DNA of 64,000 nucleotides, taken from Caprella mutica. Lineage: Eukaryota; Arthropoda; Malacostraca; Amphipoda; Caprellidae. This document shows, piece after piece, positions 1 to 11,830 of this stretch. The stretch is taken from positions 1-64,000 of the forward strand of contig CANNZV010002307.1 of NCBI GenBank assembly GCA_947561585.1. Reading direction: 5' to 3'. Made by a program: the position numbers and the translations under genes. The notes below the pieces were generated by a model. The model saw nothing but the letters and a program-made list of their open reading frames with translations. It searched no databases and was not told the DNA's origin. Numbering within the stretch: the first letter of the stretch is position 1; every line of letters begins with the position of its first letter.

Positions 1-1377
1 CTACGGCAAAGGATCTATCTACGGCGAAGGATTTATTTATTTATTTATTGAAAAGGATCTTAGATCTATTTACAGCAAAGGATCTACCTACAGTAAAGGA
101 TCTATCGACTAAAAGGATATATATACAGCAAAGGATCTATCTATAACAAAGAATCTATCTACAGCAAAGGATCTATCTAGAGTAAAGGATCTATCTAGAG
201 TAAAGGATCTATCTACAGCAAAGGATCTATCTACAGCAAAGGATCTAACTACTACAAGGGATATATCTACAGTAAAGGATCTATCAACAGCAAAGGATCT
301 ATCTACAGCAAAGGATCCATCTACAGCAAAGGATCTATTTATAGCGGAGAATCTTTCTACCACAAAGGATTTAATACAGCAAAGGATCTTTCTTCAGAAA
401 AGGATCTATCTACAGCAAATGATCTATCTACAGCAAAGGATCTATTTATAGCGGAGAATCTTTCTAACACAAAGGATTAAATACAGTAAGTGATCTTTTT
501 GCAGCGAAGGATCAATCTACAGCAAAGGATCTATTTACAGCGAAGGATGGATCTACAGCAAAGGATCTATCTACAGCAAAGGATCTATCTACAGCAAAGG
601 ATCTATCTACAGTCAAGGATATATTTACTGCAACGGATCTATCTTCAGCAGAGGATCAATCTACAGTTAAGGATCTATCTTCAGCAAAGGATCTATCTGC
701 AGCAAAGGATCTATATAAAGCCAATGATTTATCTACAACAAAGGATCTATTTACAGCAGGGGAACTTTATACAGCAAAGGATCTATTTACAGTGAAGGAC
801 CTCTATACAGCCAAAGAATCCATTCACAGCAAAAATCTGTCTACAGCAAAGTGATCTATCTACAGTAAGGGATATATCTACAGCAAAGAATCTATCTTCA
901 GCAAACGATCTATCTACAGCAAATGATCTATCTACAGCAAAGGACCTATCTACAGCAAAGGACCTATCTACAGCAGATAATCTATCTACAGCAAAGTGAT
1001 CTATCTACAGTAAGGGATCTATCTACAGCAAAGAATCTATCTACACCAAAGGATCTATCTACAGCGAAAAATCTGTCAACAGCAAAGGATCTATCTACTG
1101 CAGAGGATCAATTTACAGCAGAAGATCTTTCTACAGCAGAGAATCTTTCTACAGAAAAGGATCTCTCTACAGCAAAGGATTTATTTACAGTATGGGATCT
1201 ATCTACAACGAAGGTTTTATCTACAGTAAAGGATCTATCTACAGAAAAGGATCTATCTACAGAAAAGGATTTATCTACAGCAAAAGATCTATCTACAGCA
1301 AAGGATCTATCTACAGCAAAGGATCTATCTACGGCAAAGGATCTATCTACGGCAAAGGATCTATCTACGGCAAAGGA

Positions 1378-1465
1378 TTTATTTATTTATTTATAGCAAA
1401 GGATCTTAGATCTATTTACCGCAAAGGATCTATCTACAGTAAAGGATCTATCGACTAAAAGGATA
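1378..1465 (+). repeat. Higher-order repeat marker motif (representative copy)
   Basis: A run of three out-of-phase units that recurs about 35 times in the window. First is a monomer extended by 8 bp with (TTTA)n. Next is a monomer extended by 7 bp that contains GATCTTAGATC, an interrupted palindrome. About 50 bp later comes a 17-bp unit with ATCGACTAAAAGGATATAT. Other copies of the TTTA part lie near 32, 2421, 3419, 4532, 5573, 6825, 8211, 9843, 16176, 18293, 20111, 31726, 34270, 37086, 38685, 39527, 40490, 41878, 44552, 46139, 46600, 47878, 48750, 49728, 50988, 52780, 53640, 55027, 57708, 59286, 59750, 61035, 62148 and 63188. The +8, +7 and -1 shifts change the phase of the array and end most of the long open frames. 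Confidence 0.85.
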
Positions 1466-2751
1466 TATCTACAGCAAAGGATCTATCTACAACAAAGAAT
1501 CTATCTACAACAAACGATTTATCTACAGAAAAGGATCTATCTACAGCTAAGGATCCATCTACAGCAAAAGATCTATCTACAGTAAAGAATCTATCTACTG
1601 CGAAGGATCCATCTACAGCAAAGGATCTATCTACAGCAAAGGATCTATCTACAGCAAAGGATCTCTCTAAGACAAACGATTTATCTACAGCAAAGGAGCA
1701 ATCTACAGCTAAGGATCCATCTACAGCAAAGGATCTATCTACAGTAAAGGATCTATCTACTACAAAGGATCTATCTATAGCAAAGGATCTATCTACAGCA
1801 AAGGATCTATCTACAGCAAAGGATCTATCTACAGCAAATGATCAATCTACAGCAAAGGATATTTCTACAGTGAAGGAGCTCTATACAACCAAAGAATCCA
1901 TTCACAGCAAAAATATATCTACAGCAAAGTGATCTATCTACAGTAAGGGATATATCTACAGCAAAGAATCTATCTTCAGCAAACGATCTATCTACAGCAA
2001 AGGATCTATCTACAGCAAAGGACCTATCTACAGTAAGGGATCTATCTACAGCAAATAATCTATCTACAGCAAAGTGATCTATCTACAGTAAGGGATCTAT
2101 CTACAGCAAAGAATCTATCTACATCAAAGGATCTATCTACAGCGAAAAATCTGTCAACAGCAAAGGATCTATCTACTGCAAAGGATCAATTTACATCAAA
2201 AGATCTTTCTACAGCAGAGGATCTTTCTACAGAAAAGGATCTCTCTAAAGCAAAGGATCTATTTACAGTATGGGATCTATCTACAACAAAGGTTTTTTCT
2301 ACAGTAAAGGATCTATCTACAGAAAAGGATCAATCTACAGAAAAGGATTTATCTACAGCAAAGGATCTATTTTACAGCAAAGGATCTATCTACGGCAAAG
2401 GATCTATCTACGGCGAAGGATTTATTCATTTATTTATAGCAAAGGATCTTAGATCTATTTACAGCAAAGGATCTACCTACAGTAAAGGATCTATCGACTA
2501 AAAGGATATATCTACAGCAAAGGATCTATCTACAACAAAGAATCTATCTACAGCAAAGAATCTATCTACAGTAAAGGATCTATCTAGAGTAAAGGATCTA
2601 TCTACAGCAAAGGATCTATCTACAGCAAAGGATCTAACTACTACAAGGGATATATCTATAGTAAAGGATCTATCAACATCAAAGGATCTATCTACAGCAA
2701 AGGATCCATCTACAGCAAAGGATCTATTTATAGCGGAGAATCTTTCTACCA

Positions 2752-5700
2752 CAAAGGATTTAATACAGCAAAGGATCTTTCTTCAGAAAAGGATCTATCT
2801 ACAGCAAATGATCTATCTACAGCAAAGGATCTATTTATAGCGGAGAATCTTTCTACCACAAAGGATTTAATACAGTAAGGGATCTTTTTGCAGCGAAGGA
2901 TCAATCTACAGCAAAGGATCTATTTACAGCGAAGGATGGATCTACAGCAAAGGATCTATCTACAGCAAAGGATCTATCTACAGTCAAGGACATATTTACT
3001 GCAACGGATCTATCTTCAGCAGAGGATCAATCTATAGTTAAGGATCTATCTTTAGCAAAGGATCTATCTACAGCAAAGGATCTATATTAACCCAATGATT
3101 TATCTACAACAAACGATCTATTTACAGCAGGGGAACTTTATACAGCAAAGGATCTATCTACAGCAAAGTAATCTATCTACAGCAAAGTAATCTATCTACA
3201 GTAAGGGATCTATCTACAGCAAAGAATCTATCTACACCAAAGGATCTTTCCACATCGCAGGATCTGTCAACAGCAAAGGATCTATCTACAGTAAATGATC
3301 TATCTACAGCAAAGGATCTATCTACAGCAAAGGATCTATCTACAGCTAAGGATCTATCTACAGTATCTATCTACAGCAAAGGATCTATCTACGGCAAATA
3401 ATCTATCTACGGCAAAAGATTTATTTATTTATTTATAGCAAAGGATCTTAGATCTATTTACAAAAAAAGATCTATCTACAGTAAAGGATCTATCGACTAA
3501 AAGGATATATCTACAGCAAAGGATCTATCTACAACAAAGAATCTATCTACAGCAAAGGATCTATTTACAGCGAAGGATGGATCTACAGCAAAGGATCTAT
3601 CTACAGCAAAGGATCTATCTACAGCAAAGGATCTATCTACAGTCAAGGATATATTTACTGCAACGGATCTATCTTCAGCAGAGGATCAATCTACAGTTAA
3701 GGATCTATCTTCAGCAAAGGATCTATCTACAGCAAAGGATCTATATAAAGCCAATGATTTATTTATAACAAAGGATCTATTTACAGCAGGGGAACTTTAT
3801 ACAGCAAAGGATCTATCTACAGCAAACGATCTATCTACAGCAAAGTAATCTATCTACAGTGAGGGATCTATCTACAGCAAAGAATCTATCTACACCAAAG
3901 GATCTTTCTACAACAAAGGATCTATCTACAGTAAAGGATCTATTTACAGCAAAGGATCTATTTACAGTAAAGGATCTATCTACAGCAAAGTATCTATCTA
4001 AGACAAACGTTTTATCTACAGCAAAGGAGCTATCTACAGCTAATGATCCATCTACAGCAAAGGATCTATCTACAGTAAAGGATCTATCTACTGCAAAGGA
4101 TCTATATATAGCAAAGGATCTATCTACAGCAAAGGATCTATTTACAGCAAAGGATCTATCTACAGCAAATGATCTATCTACAGCAAAGGATATTTCTACA
4201 GTGAAGGAGCTCTATACAGCCAAAGAAACCATTCACAGCAAAAATCTATCTACTGCAAAGGATCAATTTACAGCAAAAGATCTTTCTACAGCAGAGGATC
4301 TTTCTACAGAAAAGGATCTCTCTAAAGCAAAGGATCTATTTACAGTATGGGATCTATCTACAACGAAGGTTTTATCTACAGTAAAGGATCTATCTACAGA
4401 AAAGGATCTATCTACAGAAAAGGATTTATCTACAGCAAAAGATCTATCTACAGCAAAGGATCTATCTACAGCAAAGGATCTATCTACGGCAAAGGATCTA
4501 TCTACGGCAAAGGATCTATCTACGGCAAAGGATTTATTTATTTATTTATAGCAAAGGATCTTAGATCTATTTACCGCAAAGGATCTATCTACAGTAAAGG
4601 ATCTATCGACTAAAAGGATATATCTACAGCAAAGGATCTATCTACAACAAAGAATCTATCTACAACAAACGATTTATCTACAGAAAAGGATCTATCTACA
4701 GCTAAGGATCCATCTACAGCAAAAGATCTATCTACAGTAAAGAATCTATCTACTGCGAAGGATCTATCTACAGCAAAGGATCTATCTACAGCAAAGGATC
4801 TATCTACAGCAAAGGATCTCTCTAAGACAAACGATTTATCTACAGCAAAGGAGCAATCTACAGCTAAGGATCCATCTACAGCAAAGGATCTATCTACAGT
4901 AAAGGATCTATCTACTACAAAGGATCTATCTATAGCAAAGGATCTATCTACAGCAAAGGATCTATCTACAGCAAAGGATCTATCTACAGCAAATGATCAA
5001 TCTACAGCAAAGGATATTTCTACAGTGAAGGAGCTCTATACAACCAAAGAATCCATTCACAGCAAAAATATATCTACAGCAAAGTGATCTATCTACAGTA
5101 AGGGATATATCTACAGCAAAGAATCTATTTTCAGCAAACGATCTATCTACAGCAAAGGATCTATCTACAGCAAAGGACCTATCTACAGTAAGGGATCTAT
5201 CTACAGCAAATAATCTATCTACAGCAAAGTGATCTATCTACAGTAAGGGATCTATCTACAGCAAAGAATCTATCTACATCAAAGGATCTATCTACAGCGA
5301 AAAATCTGTCAACAGCAAAGGATCTATCTACTGCAAAGGATCAATTTACATCAAAAGATCTTTCTACAGCAGAGGATCTTTCTACAGAAAAGGATCTCTC
5401 TAAAGCAAAGGATCTATTTACAGTATGGGATCTATCTACAACAAAGGTTTTTTCAACAGTAAAGGATCTATCTACAGAAAAGGATCAATCTACAGAAAAG
5501 GATTTATCTACAGCAAAGGATCTATTTACAGCAAAGGATCTATCTACGGCAAAGGATCTATCTACGGCGAAGGATTTATTTATTTATTTATAGCAAAGGA
5601 TCTTAGATCTATTTACAGCAAAGGATCTACCTACAGTAAAGGATCTATCGACTAAAAGGATATATCTACAGAAAAGGATCAATCTACAGCAAAGAATCTA

Positions 5701-6384
5701 TCTACAGTAAAGGATCTATCTAGAGTAAAGGATCTATCTACAGCAAAGGATCTATCTACAGCAAAGGATCTAACTACTACAAGGGATATATCTATAGTAA
5801 AGGATCTATCAACAGCAAAGGATCCATCTACAGCAAAGGATCTATTTATAGCGGAGAATCTTTCTACCACAAAGGATTTAATACAGCAAAGGATCTTTCT
5901 TCAGAAAAGGATCTATCTACAGCAAATGATCTATCTACAGCAAAGGATCTATTTATAGCGGAGAATCTTTCTACCACAAAGGATTTAATACAGTAAGGGA
6001 TCTTTTTGCAGCGAAGGATCAATCTACAGCAAAGGATCTATTTACAGCGAAGGATGGATCTACAGCAAAGGATCTATCTACAGTGAAGGATCTATCTACT
6101 GCAAAGGATCTGTCTACAGCAAAGGATCTATCTACAACAAAGAGTCTATCTACAGAAAAGAATTTATGTTCAGCAAAAAATCTATCTACAGCAAAGGATC
6201 TATTTACAGCAAAGGATCAATCTACAGCAAAGGATCAATCAACAGCAAAGAATCTATCTACAGTAAAGGGAATATAGACAGCAAAGGATCCATCTACAGT
6301 TAAGGATTTATCAACAGCAAAGGATCTATCTACAGCAAAAGATCTATTTACAGCAAAAGCTCTATCTAGAGCAAAGGATTTATC
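2752..6384. repeat. Satellite segment duplicated at offset 57616 (left copy)
   Basis: The order of variant monomers here is repeated at about 60.37-64.00 kb with a constant shift of 57616 bp up to the last base of the window. Diagnostic shared variants are CTATAGTTAAGG near 3031/60647, ATATTAACCC near 3086/60702, GCTAAGGATC near 3345/60961, and the rare AAAAGCTCTATCTAGAGC near 6353/63969. The shift holds across variants that are absent from most other copies, so this is a true paralogous segment and not general array similarity. Confidence 0.85.
3033..4248. repeat. Satellite segment duplicated at offset 3406 (left copy)
   Basis: This segment matches about 6439-7670 with a shift of 3406 bp, sharing CTTTAGC, ATATTAACCC, CCACATCGCAGG, the AAAAAAAGATC marker variant and AAGACAAACGTTTTATC. 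Near 4248 the left copy jumps to CTACTGCAAAGGATCAATTTAC while the right copy continues to CAAAGTGATC. The right copy also has one additional monomer near 7560-7580. This looks like a local unequal-exchange duplication. Confidence 0.7.
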
Positions 6385-8727
6385 TACAGCAAAGGATCTA
6401 TCTACAGGAAAGGATCTATCTACAGCAAAGGATCTATCTACAGTTAAGGATCTATCTTTAGCAAAGGATCTATCTACAGCAAAGGATCTATATTAACCCA
6501 ATGATTTATCTACAACAAACGATCTATTTACAGCAGGGGAACTTTATACAGCAAAGGATCTATCTACAGCAAAGTAATCTATCTACAGCAAAGTAATCTA
6601 TCTACAGTAAGGGATCTATCTACAGCAAAGAATCTATCTACACCAAAGGATCTTTCCACATCGCAGGATCTGTCAACAGCAAAGGATCTATCTACAGTAA
6701 ATGATCTATCTACAGCAAAGGATCTATCTACAGCAAAGGATCTATCTACAGCAAAGGATCTATCTACAGTATCTATCTACAGCAAAGGATCTATCTACGG
6801 CAAAGAATCTATCTACGGCAAAAGATTTATTTATTTATTTATAGCAAAGGATCTTAGATCTATTTACAAAAAAAGATCTATCTACAGTAAAGGATCTATC
6901 GACTAAAAGGATATATCTACAGCAAAGGATCTATCTACAACAAAGAATCTATCTACAGCAAAGGATCTATTTACAGCGAAGGATGGATCTACAGCAAAGG
7001 ATCTATCTACAGCAAAGGATCTATCTACAGCAAAGGATATATCTACAGTCAAGGATATATTTACTGCAACGGATCTATCTTCAGCAGAGGATCAATCTAC
7101 AGTTAAGGATCTATCTTCAGCAAAGGATCTATCTACAGCAAAGGATCTATATAAAGCCAATGATTTATTTATAACAAAGGATCTATTTACAGCAGGGGAA
7201 CTTTATACAGCAAAGGATCTATCTACAGCAAACGATCTATCTACAGCAAAGTAATCTATCTACAGTGAGGGATCTATCTACAGCAAAGAATTTATCTACA
7301 CCAAAGGATCTTTCTACAACAAAGGATCTATCTACAGTAAAGGATCTATTTACAGCAAAGGATCTATTTACAGTAAAGGATCTATCTACAGCAAAGTATC
7401 TATCTAAGACAAACGTTTTATCTACAGCAAAGGAGCTATCTACAGCTAATGATCCATCTACAGCAAAGGATCTATCTACTGTAAAGGATCTATCTACTGC
7501 AAAGGATCTATATATAGCAAAGGATCTATCTACAGCAAAGGATCTATTTACAGCAAAGGATCTATCTACAGCAAAGGATCTATCTACAGCAAATAATCTA
7601 TCTACAGCAAAGGATATTTCTACAGTGAAGGAGCTCTATACAGCCAAAGAAACCATTCACAGCAAAAATCTATCTACAGCAAAGTGATCTATCTACAGTA
7701 AGGGTTATATCTACAGCAAAGAATCTATCTTCAGCAAACGATCTATCTACAGCAAAGGATCTATCTACAGCAAAGGACCTATCTACAGTAAGGGATCTAT
7801 CTACAGCAAATAATCTATCTACAGCAAAGTGATCTATCTACAGTAAGGGATCTATCTACAGCAAAGAATCTATCTACACCAAAGGATCTATCTACAGCGA
7901 AAAATCTGTCAACAGCAAAGGATCTATCTACTGCAAATGATCAATTTACAGCAGAAGATCTTTCTACAGCAGAGGATCTTTCAACAGAAAAGGATCTCTC
8001 TACAGCAAAGGATCTATTTACAGTATGGGATCTATCTACAACAAAGGTTTTATCTACAGTAAAGGATCTATCTACAGAAAATGATCTACCTAAAGAAAAG
8101 GATTTATCTACAGCAAAGGATCTATCTACAGCAAAGGATCTATCTACAGCAAAGGATCTATCTACAGCAAAGGATCTATCTACGTTAAAGGATCTATCTA
8201 CGGCGAAGAATTTATTTATTTATTTATAGCAAAGGATCTTAGATCTATTTACAGCAAAGGATCTATCTACAGTAAAGGATCTATCGACTAAAAGGATATA
8301 TCTACAGTAAAGGATCTATTTACAACAAAGAATCTATCTACAGCAAAGAATCTATCTACAGTAAAGGATCTATCTACTGCAAGGTATCTATCTACAGCAA
8401 AGGATCCATCTACAGCGAAGGATCTATTTATAGCGGAGAATCTTTCTACCACAAAGGATTTAATACAGCAAAGGATCTTTCTTCAGCAAAGGATCTATCT
8501 ACAGCAAATGATCTATCTACAGAAAAGGATCTATTTATAGCGGAGAATCTTTCTACCACAAAGGATTTAATACAGCATGGATCTTTCTTCAGCAAAGGAT
8601 CTATCTACAGCAAAGTATCTATCTACAGCAAAGGATCTATCTACAGCAAAGGACCTATCTGGAGTAAGGGATCTATTTACAGCGAAGGATCAATCTACAG
8701 CAAAGGATGTATCTACAGCAAAGGATC

Positions 8728-10588
8728 TATTTACAGCATAGGATCCATCTACAGCAAATGATCTATCTACAGTAAGGGATCTTTTGGCAGCGAAGGATCA
8801 ATCTACAGCAAAGGATCTATTTACAGCGAAGGATGGATCTACAGCAAAGGATCCATCTACAGCAAAGGATCTATCTACAGCAAAGGATCTATCTACAGTC
8901 AAGGATATATTTACTGCAACGGATCTATCTTCAGCAGAGGATCAATCTACAGTTAAGGATCTATCTTCAGCAAAGGATCTATCTACAGCAAAGGATCTAT
9001 ATAAAGCCAATGATTTATCTACAACAAAGGATCTATTTACAGCAGGGGAGCTTTATACAGCAAAGGATCTATTTACAGCAAACGATCTATCTACAGCAAA
9101 GTAATCTATCTACAGTAAGGGATCTATCTACAGCAAAGAATCTATCTACACCAAAGGATCTTTCTACATTGCAGGATCTATCAACAGCAAAAGATCTATC
9201 TACAGTAAATGATCTATCTACAGCAAAGGATCTATCTACAGCAAAGGATCTATCTACAGTAAAGGATCTATCTACAGCAAAGTATCTATCTAAGACAAAC
9301 GATTTATCTACAGCAAAGGAGCTATCTACAGCTAAGAATCCATCTACAGCAAAGGATCTATCTTCAGCAAACGATCTATCTACAGCAAATGATCTATCTA
9401 CAGCAAAGGACCTATCTACAGCAAAGGACCTATCTACAGCAGATAATCTATCTACAGCAAAGTGATCTATCTACAGTAAGGGATCTATCTACAGTAAAGA
9501 ATCTATCTACACCAAAGGATCTATCTACAGCGAAAAATCTGTCAACAGCAAAGGATCTATCTACTGCAAAGGATCAATTTACAGCAGAAGATCTTTCTAC
9601 AGCAGAGGATCTTTCTACAGAAAAGGATCTCTCTACAGCAAAGGATCTATTTACAGTATGGGATCTATCTACAACGAAGGTTTTATCTACAGTAAAGGAT
9701 CTATCTACAGAAAAGGATCTATCTACAGAAAAAGATTTATCTACAGCAAAAGATCTATCTACAGCAAAGGATCTATCTACAGCAAAGGATCTATCTACGG
9801 CAAAGGATCTATCTACGGCAAAGGATCTATCTACGGCAAAGGATTTATTTATTTATTTATAGCAAAGGATCTTAGATCTATTTACTGCAAAGGATCTATC
9901 TACAGTAAAGGATCTATCGACTAAAAGGATATATCTACAGCAAAGGATCTATCTACAACAAAGAATCTATCTACAACAAACGATTTATCTACAGAAAAGG
10001 ATCTATCTACAGCTAAGGATCCATCTACAGCAAAAGATCTATCAACAGTAAAGAATCTATCTACTGCGAAGGATCTATCTACAGCAAAGGATCTATCTAC
10101 AGCAAAGGATCTATCTACAGCAAAGGATCTCTCTAAGACAAACGATTTATCTACAGCAAAGGAGCAATCTACAGCTAAGGATCCATCTACAGCAAAGGAT
10201 CTATCTACAGTAAAGGATCTATCTACTACAAAGGATCTATCTATAGCAAAGGATCTATCTACAGCAAAGGATCTATCTACAGCAAAGGATCTATCTACAG
10301 CAAATGATCAATCTACAGCAAAGGATCTATCTACAGTAGAGGATCTATCGACTAAAAGGATATATCTACAGTAAAGGATCTATTTACAACAAAGAATCTA
10401 TCTACAGCAAAGAATCTATCTACAGTAAAGGATCTATCTACAATAAAGGATCTATCAACAGCAAAGGATCTAACTACTACAAGGGATATATCTACAGTAA
10501 AGGATCTATCTACTGCAAAGTATCTATCTACAGCAAAGGATCCATCTACAGCAAAGGATCTATTTATAGCGGAGAATCTTTCTACCAC
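8728..10588. repeat. Satellite segment with copies right of the LINE
   Basis: The same variant order recurs at 15061-16903 (shift 6333 bp, dropping to 6315 after loss of one monomer) and at about 17179-18375 (a further 2118 bp). The 6333-bp shift contains the LINE, so without the insertion the underlying period is about 2.7 kb. Diagnostic variants are CAGCATAGGATCC, GATCTTTTGGCAGCG and ACATTGCAGGATC. Confidence 0.75.
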
Positions 10589-11437
10589 AAAGGATTTAAT
10601 ACAGCAAAGGATCTTTCTTCAGCAAAGGATCTATCTACAGCAAAGTATCTATCTACAGCAAAGGATCTATCTACAGCAAAGGACCTATCTGGAGTAAGGG
10701 ATCTATTTACAGCGGAGGATCAATCTACAGCAAAGGATGTATCTGCAGCAAAGGATCTATTTACAGCATAGGATCCATCTACAGCAAATGATCTATCTAC
10801 AGTAAGGGATCTTTTGGCAGCGAAGGATCAATCTACAGCAAAGGATCTATTTACAGCGAAGGATGGATCTACAGCAAAGGATCTATCTACAGCAAAGGAT
10901 CTATCTACAGCAAAGGATCTATCTACAGTCAAGGATATATTTACTGCAACGGATCTATCTTCAGCAGAGGATCAATCTACAGTTAAGGATCTATCTTCAG
11001 CAAAGGATCTATCTACAATAAAGGATCTATCAACAGCAAAGGATCTAACTACTACAAGGGATATATCTACAGTAAAGGATCTATCTACTGCAAAGTATCT
11101 ATCTACAGCAAAGGATCCATCTACAGCAAAGGATCTATTTATAGCGGAGAATCTTTCTACCACAAAGGATTTAATACAGCAAAGGATCTTTCTTCAGCAA
11201 AGGATCTATCTACAGCAAATGATCTATCTACAGCAAAGGATCTATTTATAGCGGAGAATCTTTCTACCACAAAGGATTTAATACAGCATGGATCTTTCTT
11301 CAGCAAAGGATCTATCTACAGCAAAGTATCTATCTACAGCAAAGGATCTATCTACAGCAAAGGACCTATCTGGAGTAAGGGATCTATTTACAGCGAAGGA
11401 TCAATCTACAGCAAAGGATGTATCTACAGCAAAGGAT

Positions 11438-11443
11438 CTATTT
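11438..11443. repeat. Target site duplication of LINE (left copy)
   Basis: CTATTT precedes the LINE and is repeated immediately after its tail at 15060-15065. The undisrupted monomer order (GGATCTATTTACAGCATAGG) is seen at about 8724 and 10759, and joining the two flanks regenerates it. The TSD is short, and its exact limit is uncertain because the tail ends in similar sequence (ATCCTATT). Confidence 0.6.
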
Positions 11444-11830
11444 GAATGGTGTGAATGGCTGTGTGTATTATCTGTGTGTTTCTGATTCTTGTCTGCTGTT
11501 GTTTACAATTAGGATAGGCTGTTGTGAAGTGGTTATGACTGTGCTATTTAGCTGGAATATTATTTTGTTATTGTATTGTACTTTTGAATTGATTGGTGAT
11601 CCTTTAAGTGATATTGGTGTGAATGTTTACCACTTTAATGAATTATTATTTTGTTTGGGTTACCCTGAACCAATGTCACAATCTCATATATCTGGTATAT
11701 GTGCATTCGTGTATTCGGTTTTTTTGTTGTGTGGAATATGGCAATCTATTGTATACTTCGAGATACAATTTGATTTGCTCTTAGGTTCCACTAATGTAAG
11801 TTTTTTCCATTTGAAGCTCCTCACCTTTTT
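11444..11830 (+). other. 5' leader of the LINE
   Basis: 387 bp between the satellite junction and the first in-frame ATG. An in-frame TAA at 11792-11794 precedes that ATG, so the coding frame does not extend further upstream. A different frame is open through much of this stretch (starting in the satellite at 11418 and ending at 11843), and its translation is hydrophobic and Cys-rich. It begins in satellite sequence and shows no ORF1 signature, so I regard it as chance. I see no convincing promoter motif. Confidence 0.5.

Larger units (their letters stand above)
1..11443. repeat. 18-bp satellite array, block A
   Basis: Head-to-tail 18-bp units with consensus GGATCTATCTACAGCAAA and recurrent variants (CTATTTACAG, CTATCTACGG, AGCGAAGGATGG, GTAAAGGATC). 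Every unit carries a GATC. Variant units recur in the same order, so the array is organised in higher-order repeats of about 1.0-1.4 kb rather than as a homogeneous satellite. Because 18 is a multiple of 3, all frames read as six-residue peptide repeats (such as STAKDL, QRIYLQ, KGSIYS, and VDRSFA on the other strand). These frames are broken by stops and by phase-shifting units and have no recognisable domain, so I treat the whole block as noncoding. The block enters from outside the window on the left and is cut on the right by a LINE inserted inside a monomer. Confidence 0.95.

Noticed and set aside
1..11443. CRISPR array
   Set aside because: Repeats are contiguous 18-mers with no unique spacers, no cas genes, and the window is eukaryotic.
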